64,000 nt of DNA, taken from Peptoclostridium litorale DSM 5388 (GTDB taxonomy: Bacteria; Bacillota; Clostridia; Peptostreptococcales; Peptostreptococcaceae). The notes below the pieces were generated by a model. It did not search any database and was not told the origin of the DNA. It worked only from the letters and a program-made list of their open reading frames with translations. Made by a program: the position numbers and the translations under genes. Shown piece by piece: positions 48,507 to 57,719 of this stretch; position 1 is the stretch's first letter; each line of letters begins with the position of its first letter. The DNA lies in assembly GCF_900141635.1 (NCBI RefSeq), contig NZ_FSRH01000012.1, positions 45,198 through 109,197 on the forward strand, in the 5' to 3' direction.

Positions 48507-49667
48507 TTATTCAGAGTATACTACTTTTCCGTCCACTATTGTGCATACCGGCCTGCTTTGGATTTCAAGAGGGAATCCATCCCATATAACTATGTCTGCA
48601 TCCTTTCCCTCTTCAAGGCTTCCGACCCTGTCTGATACTCCCAGCACTTCAGCTGGATTTATAGTTATGGCCTTTAACGCCTTGTACTTGTCCATTCCAG
48701 CCTTGACAGCAAGGGCCGTGCAAAGCGGAAGGTACTGAATTGGAACCACCGGGTGGTCTGTTATTATAGAAACCTTTACACCGGCCTGCGAAAGCACTCC
48801 GGCAGTCTTGAAGTCAAGATTTTTAAGCTCTATTTTAGACCTTTCCCCAAGCGAAGGGCCCACAAGCGCCGGATATCCCTCTTTTGAAAGATGGTCCGCT
48901 ATCAGATGGCCTTCAGTACAGTGGTCCAGCGTCAGCTTGAGGCCAAACTCCTTTGCAATCCTAATCGCAGTGAATATGTCGTCAGTCCTGTGGGCATGAG
49001 CCTTCAGGGGAACTTTTTTTTCCATCAGGGGCATCATAGACTCGAGCTTAATGTCAAACTCAGGCTTCTCAGCCTCCTCGTCCTCCATATACTCCTTCAT
49101 TTCCTCCATATAGTCATCCGCCTTTCTGAGAGTCTCTCTCAAAAGGGCCGCTATGGCCATTCTCGTCTGAGGCGTTCTGTCATCCCTACCATACACGCTC
49201 TTTGGGTTCTCCCCAAACGCTATCTTGAATCCCACAGGGTCCTTTATTACCATCTCGTCTATCCTGTCCCCGTGCGTCTTTATCGCGATGTACTGCCCCC
49301 CCATTACATTTGCGCTTCCTGGGCCCGTGCCCACGCATGTTATTCCTCCCTGCAGCGCCTCTGAAAAGGTCCTGTCCATAGGATTTATTCCGTCTATGGC
49401 CCTCATATGAGGCGTTATGGGATCCGTCTCCTCGTTCCCGTCAGCCCCTTCAAAACCCATTCCGTCCTCCCATAGTCCCATATGGGTATGTGCGTCTATA
49501 AACCCAGGGAATACGTATTTGCCGCTTGCATCTATAACCTGAACATCTTCACATGTCTGTATGTTCTTTTCTATTTTTTGTATTTTCCCGTCTTTTACAA
49601 GTATATCTGCTCCTTCCATTATCTGGTCGGCCATAGTGTATATTTTTCCATTTTTTATAAGTAACAT
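48507..49667 (-). CDS. Amidohydrolase, imidazolonepropionase-related
   Basis: A metal-dependent amidohydrolase of 386 residues. The HxH motif is in GFIDAHTHMG, the next metal His in HAHRTDD and LDHCTEG, and a late Asp in IITDHPVVP. This arrangement resembles the HutI-related group of unknown substrate found widely in Firmicutes and archaea. It starts 13 bases after tex and is probably co-transcribed with it. The substrate is not identifiable from sequence. Confidence 0.85.
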   Translation of the reverse strand: MLLIKNGKIYTMADQIMEGADILVKDGKIQKIEKNIQTCEDVQVIDASGKYVFPGFIDAHTHMGLWEDGMGFEGADGNEETDPITPHMRAIDGINPMDRTFSEALQGGITCVGTGPGSANVMGGQYIAIKTHGDRIDEMVIKDPVGFKIAFGENPKSVYGRDDRTPQTRMAIAALLRETLRKADDYMEEMKEYMEDEEAEKPEFDIKLESMMPLMEKKVPLKAHAHRTDDIFTAIRIAKEFGLKLTLDHCTEGHLIADHLSKEGYPALVGPSLGERSKIELKNLDFKTAGVLSQAGVKVSIITDHPVVPIQYLPLCTALAVKAGMDKYKALKAITINPAEVLGVSDRVGSLEEGKDADIVIWDGFPLEIQSRPVCTIVDGKVVYSE

Positions 49668-49680
49668 ATGTTTTCTCCTT

Positions 49681-51801
49681 CTATTTCGCTTGTTTTATGC
49701 TCAATGACACCTTTCCTCTTTCCAGGTCTACGGATATTACTTTTACGCTTACAACATCTCCAACGCTTAAAACCTCCATAGGATGCTTTATGAACCTGTT
49801 GCTTATCTGGGATATATGAACAAGTCCGTCGTTTTTAACGCCTATGTCAACAAAGGCTCCAAAGTCCACTACGTTTCTGACCGTACCCGAAAGTATCATC
49901 TCTTCTTTAAGATCCTCAAGCTTTAATACGTCGCTTTTGAATATAGGCTTTGGCATTTCATCCCTTATGTCCCTGCCGGGCTTTTTGAGCTCGTCTATTA
50001 TGTCCCTGAGTGTCATCTCCCCTACTCCAAGCTCTTTTGCCGTGTTTTCAATATCTACAGCATCCAGTGTCTTTCTGTCCATATCCCCTATGCTCATTCC
50101 GATCATGCCAAGCAGTGATGCTGCAGCTTCATAGGACTCTGGATGGACCGATGTATTGTCAAGAGGGTTTTCGCCGTCGCATATTCTCAAAAATCCTGCA
50201 CACTGTTCGAAAGTTTTTCCCCCTAGTCTTTTTACCTTCTTGAGCTGCTTTCTTGAATTGAACTTTCCGTTTTCTTCCCTGTATGCAACTATATTCTTGG
50301 CTATGCTCTCCGATATTCCCGCAATATATTTCAAAAGAGATACTGTTGCAGTATTGAGGTCGACTCCCACTGCATTTACGCAATCCTCTACAACTCCGGC
50401 AAGAGTCTCGTCAAGTCTTTTCTGATTGAGGTCATGCTGGTACTGGCCTACTCCTATGCTCTTTGGGTCTATCTTAACAAGCTCTGCCATAGGGTCTTGA
50501 AGCCTTCTTCCTATCGATATTGCCCCTCTTATGGATACGTCCACATCGGGGTACTCCTCGCTTGCCAGTTTTGAAGCCGAATATACAGATGCCCCCGCCT
50601 CGCTGACTATTGTATAGCATACCTTCTTTTCAATCTCCTTTATGCTCTCAGCCACGAAACTTTCCGTCTCCCTTGAAGCGGTTCCGTTTCCTATCGGTAT
50701 TATGTCTATGTCATATTTTTGTATGAGCTTTAAAAGAACCTCTTTTGACTTTTGGGTTTCATTCTTCGGCTCATTGGGATATATGGTCGCATATTCAAGA
50801 AGCTTTCCAGTTTCGTCAAGAACAGCCAGCTTGCATCCCGTCCTAAAACTTGGGTCTATCGCAAGAACTCTAACTCCCCTTACAGGAGGAGCCATTATAA
50901 GAGGGCTCATGTTCTTGGCAAATATCTCTATCGCATTCTCCTGGGCGCGTTCTGTAAGGCTTGACCTTATCTCCCTTTCTATCGAAGGCTGTATGAGCCT
51001 TTTATATGCGTCTTCTATTGCATCCTCAACCTGTTGGAACACTTTGCCCTCAATTGCCTCGCCTTTCTTTATATACTCCAGCGCCTTGTCATCAGGCATG
51101 AGCACTTTGATCTTGAGGAACTTTTCCTTTTCTCCTCTGTTTATTGCAAGAATCCTGTGGTCGGCCACCTTTGAAACAGGCTCCTCGTATTCATAATAGT
51201 TTTCATATACGCTCTTTTCTTCACTGTTTGCAGCCCTCGATGAGAGTATCCCTTCTCTCATAGAAGCCTTTCTTATCCACTCCCTGTATTCAGGCTTGTC
51301 TGATATGACCTCAGCTATTATGTCCTTGGCCCCCTGAATGGCATCCTGGGCTGAGCCCACTTCGTTTTCCGCATTTATAAAGCTCATCGCATAGCTTTCT
51401 ATATCTTCCCGGCCATCCATTATCGCATCTGCAAGAGGCTCAAGTCCCCTTTCCTTGGCCTTTGAGGCCCTTGTGCTTTTTTTCTGCCTGAAAGGCCTGT
51501 AAAAGTCTTCCACCTTTTGAAGTGTATTTGCCCTTATTATCTTATCTTTGAGATTTTCGTCAAGCTTTCCCTGCTCGCCTATAAGCCTTATGACCTCTTC
51601 TTTTCTGCCCTCCAAATTTTTTATATATGAAAGTCTTTCTCCAAACTGCCTCAGCACGATGTCGCTGAGACCGCCCGTCATTTCCTTTCTGTATCTTGCT
51701 ATAAATGGAATTGTATTTCCTTCATCTATAAGTTTAACAGTATTTTCAACCTGACCTTTTGAAATTTCAAATTCATCTTGAAGAACCTTTATCAAGTCCA
51801 T
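49681..51801 (-). CDS. tex: RNA-binding transcription accessory protein Tex
   Basis: A 706-residue Tex protein, a conserved nucleic-acid-binding factor linked to transcription. Order: N-terminal Tex region, YqgF-like domain (VLAIDPSFRTGCKLAVLD, about 330), helix-hairpin-helix (KYIAGISESIAKNIVAYREENG, about 510) and C-terminal S1 domain (GTVRNVVDFGAFVDIGVKNDGLVH, about 640-705). Full length for the family. First gene of a two-gene unit with the amidohydrolase. Confidence 0.95.
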   Translation of the reverse strand: MDLIKVLQDEFEISKGQVENTVKLIDEGNTIPFIARYRKEMTGGLSDIVLRQFGERLSYIKNLEGRKEEVIRLIGEQGKLDENLKDKIIRANTLQKVEDFYRPFRQKKSTRASKAKERGLEPLADAIMDGREDIESYAMSFINAENEVGSAQDAIQGAKDIIAEVISDKPEYREWIRKASMREGILSSRAANSEEKSVYENYYEYEEPVSKVADHRILAINRGEKEKFLKIKVLMPDDKALEYIKKGEAIEGKVFQQVEDAIEDAYKRLIQPSIEREIRSSLTERAQENAIEIFAKNMSPLIMAPPVRGVRVLAIDPSFRTGCKLAVLDETGKLLEYATIYPNEPKNETQKSKEVLLKLIQKYDIDIIPIGNGTASRETESFVAESIKEIEKKVCYTIVSEAGASVYSASKLASEEYPDVDVSIRGAISIGRRLQDPMAELVKIDPKSIGVGQYQHDLNQKRLDETLAGVVEDCVNAVGVDLNTATVSLLKYIAGISESIAKNIVAYREENGKFNSRKQLKKVKRLGGKTFEQCAGFLRICDGENPLDNTSVHPESYEAAASLLGMIGMSIGDMDRKTLDAVDIENTAKELGVGEMTLRDIIDELKKPGRDIRDEMPKPIFKSDVLKLEDLKEEMILSGTVRNVVDFGAFVDIGVKNDGLVHISQISNRFIKHPMEVLSVGDVVSVKVISVDLERGKVSLSIKQAK

Positions 51802-51924
51802 AAAATCTCTCCCAACTTATGCTGTTTTGCATCGTATTGTTTTCGTCCTATAAATTATATCACATATGGAATTTCTGGTGAAAAAAACAGATTATAATTT
51901 GACATTTAAATATGGAGTCAACAA

Positions 51925-51972
51925 AAAAGCCATTTCACTGGAGTTTATATAATCCAGTGAAATGACCTTTAG
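51925..51972 (-). terminator. Terminator of the flagellin-fliS operon
   Basis: CATTTCACTGGA (51931-51942) pairs with TCCAGTGAAATG (51953-51964), with T6 on the minus strand, 18 bases past the fliS stop. Confidence 0.92.
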
Positions 51973-51989
51973 TTTTTAACCCTTTGATT

Positions 51990-52460
51990 TTAACCTTTTT
52001 CCCATTTGTTTCCGCTTCCTGTGAACTGTTCGTTCAGGTAGCCGTTTCCATAAGTCATTCCAGATACTGCTTGAGATGCTTTTCCATTTTCTATGCTCTC
52101 TTTGAACAATTTTTCTCCAAGCTCGCTCCAGCCCTCGTGAAGCGGAGTTACCACTTTCACGGCCTCGTAAAGTTTCTCTGTATCCATTGAAATATGAGCC
52201 TTCGTTATGAGTTCATTTACATACATGTAAAGGCTCTTGTAGTTCATTGCTATCTCAGAATCTCCGCTCAGGGTTGCAATAAGCTCGGCCAATATCTCCC
52301 TGCATTTGTTTATGGATTCGCCAAGTCTTTGAATGTCGCCCTTTTTAATATTGTCTATGGACTCATTTAAAGAATCTATAAGCCCCTCGTATACTATTGC
52401 CACAAGCTGGGCATCATTGGCCGACGCCACCCTGCCTGCCAGATATTCCTTTTCTATCAT
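51990..52460 (-). CDS. fliS: Flagellar export chaperone FliS-like
   Basis: A mainly helical protein of 156 residues that follows flagellin by 14 bases. The pattern QLVAIVYEGLIDSLNESIDNI, then LGESINKCREILAELIATLSG and LYMYVNELITKAHI, fits FliS, which holds flagellin unfolded for export. It is slightly longer than the usual 125-135 residues, with an extra Gly/Asn-rich tail. GGTGCATTAG context with GAGGTG provides the ribosome site. Identity rests on pattern and position. Confidence 0.82.
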   Translation of the reverse strand: MIEKEYLAGRVASANDAQLVAIVYEGLIDSLNESIDNIKKGDIQRLGESINKCREILAELIATLSGDSEIAMNYKSLYMYVNELITKAHISMDTEKLYEAVKVVTPLHEGWSELGEKLFKESIENGKASQAVSGMTYGNGYLNEQFTGSGNKWEKG

Positions 52461-52474
52461 CTAATGCACCTCTT

Positions 52475-54121
52475 TTATCCTAGAAGTTTAAGTATCGACT
52501 GCGGCTGCTGGTTGGCCTGCGCAAGCATTGAAACCCCGGCCTGCTGAAGCACGTTTACCTTTTGGAAATTCGCCATTTCAAGAGCCATGTCAGTATCTTC
52601 CACACGTGACATTGCGGCAGTAAGGTTTTCAGCAGTATTGTCAAGGTTTGCAATTGTATGCTCAAGCCTGTTTTGAGTTGCTCCAAGTCTTGACCTTTCA
52701 GATGCAATTTGTACTATAGCATTGTCAAATACCGATATTGCAGCAGAAGCCTTTTCTTCCGAAGTAACGTCCACTGCATATTCAACCATGCTTGCTGAAA
52801 TTCCGTCAGTTACAGTCGCTCCCGTCTTAACATACGACGCTCCCTTTACCCCCGGGTTTCTTGTAGGGTTGTCTGCGCTTAGCTTGAGTTTTTGAGCCCT
52901 TATGTCTCCGATTTCAAGCCTGAACCCCTGACCTGTGTTGGCACCCACCTGAAGGCTCGTAGTGAATTCTTTAGGCGTTGCCTCAAGATAGATGAGGTTT
53001 CCGTCAAACCCCGCTGTATTCGATGTAACTATAAGCCTTGCATTGTCAGATGTTCCTGCTCCCGAGTCAAATTTTGCGTCCTTGCTCATTGTAACTCCAT
53101 CTATACCCGTTGCAAATTTGTTTACTATCTCATCAACAACTGCTTCAGGAGTCGCCTTGCCAGCTATGTCTATAGGTCTGTTTGAACCCACATATGGCGC
53201 CACGCTGCTGTCAAAAAATTCTATGGTCTCATTTCCTATTTTTATTGTGGATCCAACTTCAGGCATATCGTCGAAATAAAAGCTTCCCGCAGCTGTTCCT
53301 GTCGCATTTTCCGCCACGCCTGTATCCGTAGGGTATACTGGCGCTGCCGAGTCGAATGTAGAGTCTATCATTTTGACCGCATCTCCACTTCCCTTTACTT
53401 CAATTTTACTAAGTCCTCCCATGGAAGCCGTTGTTATTTCTATGAAGCCGTTCTTGTCTATAACAGCTTTTGCAGAATCTCCAATAGCATCATTTACAAG
53501 GTCCATGAAGTTGTCTAGCGTAGTCGCATTGTTTGTCTGAGTGAGGTTTACAACCTTCTCCTCGCCGTCTACCCATACGGAAAGCTGCTCGCTTGCAAGA
53601 TTGAAGTCTCCAGCTCCCAGCGCTTCAACGTCTACGTTTCCAGTAACCTGTGCCGGCTCTCCTGTAGACATTCTGTGTACTAGCGCATTTGAGTCAGGTC
53701 CTTCATTTCCTTTAAGTACATTTCTCGTATTATATTCCGTTCCGTTTGCCACCCTGTTGACTTCAGATGTAAGCTGGTTTATCTCATCCTGTATCGCCTG
53801 TCTGTCTGACTCTGCCGATGTTCCATTTGCCGCCTGTACTGAAAGCTCCCTCATCCTTTGAAGCATAGAATGAACTTCCGCCATTGCACCTTCTGCCGTT
53901 TGAACAAGCGACACGCCGTCAAGGGAGTTTCTCGAAGCTATTTGAAGTCCCCTAACCTGGGCTCTCATTTTTTCACTTATTGCCATTCCCGCAGCGTCGT
54001 CTCCTGCTCTATTTATCCTCTTTCCTGATGAAAGCTTTTCAAGTGTCTTGCTTCCCACGGCATTGTTTCTGTTCAAAAGCCTGTGGGCATTCATAGCTGA
54101 TATATTGTGATTTATTCTCAA
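52475..54121 (-). CDS. fliC: Flagellin
   Basis: A 548-residue flagellin. The N-terminal D0/D1 part (MRINHNISAMNAHRLLNRN, then KLSSGKRINRAGDDAAGMAIS) and the C-terminal part (VNVLQQAGVSMLAQANQQP ending LKLLG) are conserved; the roughly 270-residue centre (about 145-415) is variable and beta-rich, giving a surface domain larger than the minimal clostridial flagellin. Flagellin forms the filament outside the cell. GGGAGG lies upstream and a sigma-D type promoter at 54162-54189. It leads the flagellin-fliS unit. Confidence 0.97.
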   Translation of the reverse strand: MRINHNISAMNAHRLLNRNNAVGSKTLEKLSSGKRINRAGDDAAGMAISEKMRAQVRGLQIASRNSLDGVSLVQTAEGAMAEVHSMLQRMRELSVQAANGTSAESDRQAIQDEINQLTSEVNRVANGTEYNTRNVLKGNEGPDSNALVHRMSTGEPAQVTGNVDVEALGAGDFNLASEQLSVWVDGEEKVVNLTQTNNATTLDNFMDLVNDAIGDSAKAVIDKNGFIEITTASMGGLSKIEVKGSGDAVKMIDSTFDSAAPVYPTDTGVAENATGTAAGSFYFDDMPEVGSTIKIGNETIEFFDSSVAPYVGSNRPIDIAGKATPEAVVDEIVNKFATGIDGVTMSKDAKFDSGAGTSDNARLIVTSNTAGFDGNLIYLEATPKEFTTSLQVGANTGQGFRLEIGDIRAQKLKLSADNPTRNPGVKGASYVKTGATVTDGISASMVEYAVDVTSEEKASAAISVFDNAIVQIASERSRLGATQNRLEHTIANLDNTAENLTAAMSRVEDTDMALEMANFQKVNVLQQAGVSMLAQANQQPQSILKLLG

Positions 54122-54161
54122 TTTAACATTCCTCCCTGCATTTTTAAAGTTTACATATACT

Positions 54162-54189
54162 TTATCGACTGGAACACCTATACACTTTA
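54162..54189 (-). promoter_or_regulatory. Sigma-D (FliA) promoter of flagellin
   Basis: Minus strand TAAAGTGT (54189-54182), 12 bases, GTCGATAA (54169-54162), i.e. TAAA-N16-GTCGATAA, close to TAAA-N15-GCCGATAA. The -35 element overlaps the stop codon of the 55-codon gene. The leader is about 35 bases. Confidence 0.85.
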
Positions 54190-54354
54190 ATCTCTTTTGC
54201 TTTTAATTTCATCTACTCTTTCTAAGAAGCTTAAAACCTGTGAAACTATGTCAAACAGCTCTTTGGGGACTTCATCAGGCATTTTAAATTCTTTAGAGTC
54301 TGCATTTTTTTTCATAAATCCTTCTAAATTCCTAGGTTTTAATCTATTGTCCAA
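54187..54354 (-). CDS. Small protein, 55 residues, in flagellar operon
   Basis: A TTG-started frame of 55 residues beginning MDNRLKPRNLEGFMKK, with AGGAG 8 bases upstream at the end of the FliK-like gene and a TAA stop inside the flagellin -35 element. It is charged, likely helical (ELFDIVSQVLSFLERVDEI) and lacks a signal or membrane segment. Its place, 11 bases after the FliK-like gene, suggests a role in flagellar assembly, perhaps as a small chaperone or adaptor. I recognise no family. Confidence 0.65.
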   Translation of the reverse strand: MDNRLKPRNLEGFMKKNADSKEFKMPDEVPKELFDIVSQVLSFLERVDEIKSKRD

Positions 54355-54365
54355 GGCCAACACTC

Positions 54366-57300
54366 CTATATTTTAAGGTCTAAAACTCCCCTTTTTTCAA
54401 ATAGCTCTCGGTTTTCTTCTTCACCTTCACTTATATTCGCATCCAATATGCCTGCGTTTCCTTCATCATAAAATGAAATCTCACCCATTGAATATCCGCT
54501 TTTTTCAAGAAGATTTTCCAGAATATCCTTATAATTTTCTATATGGCCTTTATCCTGCTCGTTTTCAAGCCCTATTTTCACATTCACATTATTCCTGTCA
54601 ACTTTTATGTTCATGTTTACATTTCCAAGGTTTTCCGTTTCTATGCTAAGCACTACCGACATGTCTTCACTGCTCAGTCTTGATAACCCTTTTTTTCTAT
54701 CCCTGAAATACATGTTAAGATTTGTCAGCTGCTCGTTCATATATACTGGGATCTGGTATATTTTGCTCTCTCTGCTAAGCCTTTGGCTTTCTTGCATTTT
54801 CTCTGACAGTTCTTTGAATTTTCTTTTAAGTGCGCTGCTTTCTTCTTCATTTGAAAGTTTAATACTGCTTTCAATCTCGCCTAGGGCCTCTTCAATATCT
54901 GCATATTCTTTTTCAAACTTCCAGTTTGACTCCCTTATGCTCTTTGATATTTTTTTTATAGTATTTTTAACTCCATCTATCTTTTCTCGGCTTTCCATAT
55001 CTCCTTTTTCATCTATAAAATTGATGATTTCCGAAACCTTGTGCCCTAGCTGTCCCTTGTTTTCCACAAGTGAGTATGTCTTTTGAAGCTCCCCCAGTGA
55101 AATATGCCTCTTGTTTTTTATCAAAAATGCCAAAGTGCTTTCTCTCTTTGCACCCGATGTTCCTATGTCGTCAACAAGTCTTTTTAAAATTGAATCCCTT
55201 AAGTTTGCGATTTCATCCGGATTCTCCAATGAGCTTTCCGGTTGGTTTTTTATTGCTGATTCTTGTTTGACTTTTGGGTTTAAGTGTTCATTTTTAATAT
55301 GCTGCTCCTCGTATTTGTCAACGTATTTAGACACCATATCGATATCCATGTTTTCGACATCTATATTTTTCACAATACTATCCAAAACCATTGGCGCCGA
55401 CAGTTTGCCTCTTACATTCATATAGTTTCCATAGACATCATATGCCCTTTGAATATTTGACCTGCTTAGGCCGAGCCCATTTTGAACAAGTGCCTTTGCA
55501 ACTTCTAAAGCATTCCTGTTTGGCTCAATATGTTGATTTACATATCTTTTGACCTCCCGTTCACTTTCACCGCTCAGCAGCTTTGGAAACTGCATATCTT
55601 TAATGTATCTCTTCTCTTTAATATCAGTTTGTGTGTTTTGCCTCATAAGCAAAACACTGCTAGATTCAATATTCTTAATAGTCATTGGGATTTGATTTTT
55701 CATCTGGAACGCCACTACGTTAAAATCAAGTTCCCCTATGTTTTTTAACGCCGCCGCCAGGCTGCCTGCTTTGGAGGCTGTAAGGGCGAATGTATTTGAT
55801 TCTGTGCCTGTTTGAAATCTCAGTATCTGTGAATAGTCTGAACCTGACGGCTGAAGCGAAGTTTCATTTTTTCCAAGCAACACCTTTTCTATTTTGCTTA
55901 TCTTGAAGTCTACATTCTTTTTGATGAGCGTTAACAGGTCTTTTTCATCTATTTTTTTCAGCATCTCAACCTTTTCAATTATATCTTCTACGCTGTTTTT
56001 TGTTTCAGTTTTTAAGCCTTTATCCTCTGCTGATTTTAATTGTTCATATTCTGCTTCCATATTTTGTTCTACAGGCTTTATATCTTCGCCATTTTGCGGC
56101 CTTTGGGCTTTTTCAGGTTTTATGCTTTGAATGTCATTGTTTTGAGTATTTTCAGACTGCTTCCCTTCACTTGAGCTGTTTTGAGCTGAAGCTTCTTTAA
56201 AGTCTCTTTTCTCCATTTGCCTGTATTTATTCTCTATAGCCACCTGATTTATCTGTATTTCGCCGGCTTTTTTTTCCGCCATCTTCATTCCATCTGTTTC
56301 CACAGCTTCAGACTTGGCATGCTTTTCCATCAGGCTTATCTTTTTTGCAATCTCCCTTATATCTACTTTTTCTATGTCCACGCCTTCCTTTACAAGCTGC
56401 GCCGCCTTGTCCCTGTCCAGATTCTTTATTATGCTTGAAAGCGCCGATTTCATATCTTTTATGCCGGTTATGTTCTCCTTTGTAATATCTATTTCACTTT
56501 TTATGAAATCCTTTGAGATCTTAATATTTTCATCAGACGCCTCAAATCCAGATTCTCCAAGCAATCTCACTATGTCTTCCTTCAAAAGCCTAAGTTCCTT
56601 TTCAGTAACCCTTGTTTTTCCAATTTTGACCGGTGCATATCCCTTTAAATTGAGTTTTTGCTCCAATCCGGCCGATTCTATACTTCCCTTTTTTACGAAT
56701 CTTTTTATGTTATACAGGTTTCCTATGCTTACATCCAACTTGTTCTTAAGCGTATCTATGAAAGTGGAGTTTTCTACATATTGCAGCTTATCCAGCTTGT
56801 AAAACACGTCGTTTATCTTTTCTATGTTCTTTTTTGTGATATTTACATTTCTTTTGTGAAGTGATTTTATTATATCCGTTATATCTTTTCCCATACTGCT
56901 TCCATATATTCTCTTTGCTATGCTTTCCGCCTTTTCTGTCGTAATCTCCTTTTTGCCAAACATCTTCAGTATAGAAAAGCCCTCTTTTTCTTCCTTCAGC
57001 TCTTCCAGCGAAATGGCAATTTCTTGAAGGGATGCATTTTCAATGTCAACATCCATTTTGGCGAGCTTTATGGCACTGTCATAGTCAAGCGAAGCTGCAA
57101 TTTCGTCAAGGTAGACCTTGCCTGCCGCATAAGACTGGATGTTCTCTCTAGTCAGGTCGACTCCATTTACATTAAGCTCCTTTGCCGCATTCAAGTTATA
57201 TTCGCTGGCCTCAATGCCATGTTTTTTAAGTATTTCAAAGTAAAAAAGTTTTTCTCCATTTTCAACTCTCGTGTCCTCTTTTTTGCTTGTCAGCTTTGAC

Positions 57301-57518
57301 TTTACTATGTTTTTTCTGTCTATGAGCACAACTTCCCCGACACTTGAATCTATTTCCTCTTTAACTTGAGCTTCCAAAACGGTATTATCACCCATGTCGA
57401 TTTTTATGTTTTTTTCATCCTTTTCAATCAATGTTCCTCTTATTTTAGGCGCTGCGGTAAGCGCAGTGTATGCGTCTGCCGCGGCACTGACTTTGCCTTG
57501 TAAAACTTTTTCCATCAT
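54366..57518 (-). CDS. Large FliK-like (hook-length control type) protein
   Basis: 1050 residues, far longer than usual FliK (about 400-650). The C-terminus (about 960-1035, SVVLSIETENLGNVNMNIKV, then YKDILENLLEKSGYSMGEISF) has the pattern of the FliK C-terminal domain, which reports hook length to FlhB. The rest is rich in charged helices and repeated modules of about 100 residues containing 'T-K-E-N-I' motifs (for example NVNITKKNIEKIN, EIDITKENITGIK, GLSRSNIQRAYDVYG). Codon use is normal. A sigma-D type promoter precedes it. I infer a flagellar role from the C-terminus, promoter and neighbours. Confidence 0.7.
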   Translation of the reverse strand: MMEKVLQGKVSAAADAYTALTAAPKIRGTLIEKDEKNIKIDMGDNTVLEAQVKEEIDSSVGEVVLIDRKNIVKSKLTSKKEDTRVENGEKLFYFEILKKHGIEASEYNLNAAKELNVNGVDLTRENIQSYAAGKVYLDEIAASLDYDSAIKLAKMDVDIENASLQEIAISLEELKEEKEGFSILKMFGKKEITTEKAESIAKRIYGSSMGKDITDIIKSLHKRNVNITKKNIEKINDVFYKLDKLQYVENSTFIDTLKNKLDVSIGNLYNIKRFVKKGSIESAGLEQKLNLKGYAPVKIGKTRVTEKELRLLKEDIVRLLGESGFEASDENIKISKDFIKSEIDITKENITGIKDMKSALSSIIKNLDRDKAAQLVKEGVDIEKVDIREIAKKISLMEKHAKSEAVETDGMKMAEKKAGEIQINQVAIENKYRQMEKRDFKEASAQNSSSEGKQSENTQNNDIQSIKPEKAQRPQNGEDIKPVEQNMEAEYEQLKSAEDKGLKTETKNSVEDIIEKVEMLKKIDEKDLLTLIKKNVDFKISKIEKVLLGKNETSLQPSGSDYSQILRFQTGTESNTFALTASKAGSLAAALKNIGELDFNVVAFQMKNQIPMTIKNIESSSVLLMRQNTQTDIKEKRYIKDMQFPKLLSGESEREVKRYVNQHIEPNRNALEVAKALVQNGLGLSRSNIQRAYDVYGNYMNVRGKLSAPMVLDSIVKNIDVENMDIDMVSKYVDKYEEQHIKNEHLNPKVKQESAIKNQPESSLENPDEIANLRDSILKRLVDDIGTSGAKRESTLAFLIKNKRHISLGELQKTYSLVENKGQLGHKVSEIINFIDEKGDMESREKIDGVKNTIKKISKSIRESNWKFEKEYADIEEALGEIESSIKLSNEEESSALKRKFKELSEKMQESQRLSRESKIYQIPVYMNEQLTNLNMYFRDRKKGLSRLSSEDMSVVLSIETENLGNVNMNIKVDRNNVNVKIGLENEQDKGHIENYKDILENLLEKSGYSMGEISFYDEGNAGILDANISEGEEENRELFEKRGVLDLKI

Positions 57519-57552
57519 ACGAAGCCACCTCGCGTATTTTACTTATATTTAT

Positions 57553-57580
57553 TTATCGTCATTCCACGAGCATTTGTTTA
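57553..57580 (-). promoter_or_regulatory. Sigma-D promoter of the FliK-like operon
   Basis: Minus strand TAAACAAA (57580-57573), 12 bases, GACGATAA (57560-57553): the same TAAA-N16-GNCGATAA geometry as the flagellin promoter. It lies about 35 bases before the ATG at 57518. Confidence 0.75.
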
Positions 57581-57649
57581 ATTTTAATTCCACACAATAA
57601 AACAAATAACCGTTCGCCCCGCTTTTGGGCTTATTGTCGCAAATTCCAT

Positions 57650-57677
57650 TAAAGAGTGTGAAAATATATGCCGATAA
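57650..57677 (+). promoter_or_regulatory. Sigma-D promoter of the YaaR-family gene
   Basis: TAAAGAGT (57650-57657), 12 bases, GCCGATAA (57670-57677). The -10 matches the FliA/SigD consensus exactly. It lies 43 bases before the TTG start. Confidence 0.85.
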
Positions 57678-57719
57678 TATATAATAGTATTATATACACG
57701 TTAATAAGGATGTGATGAA

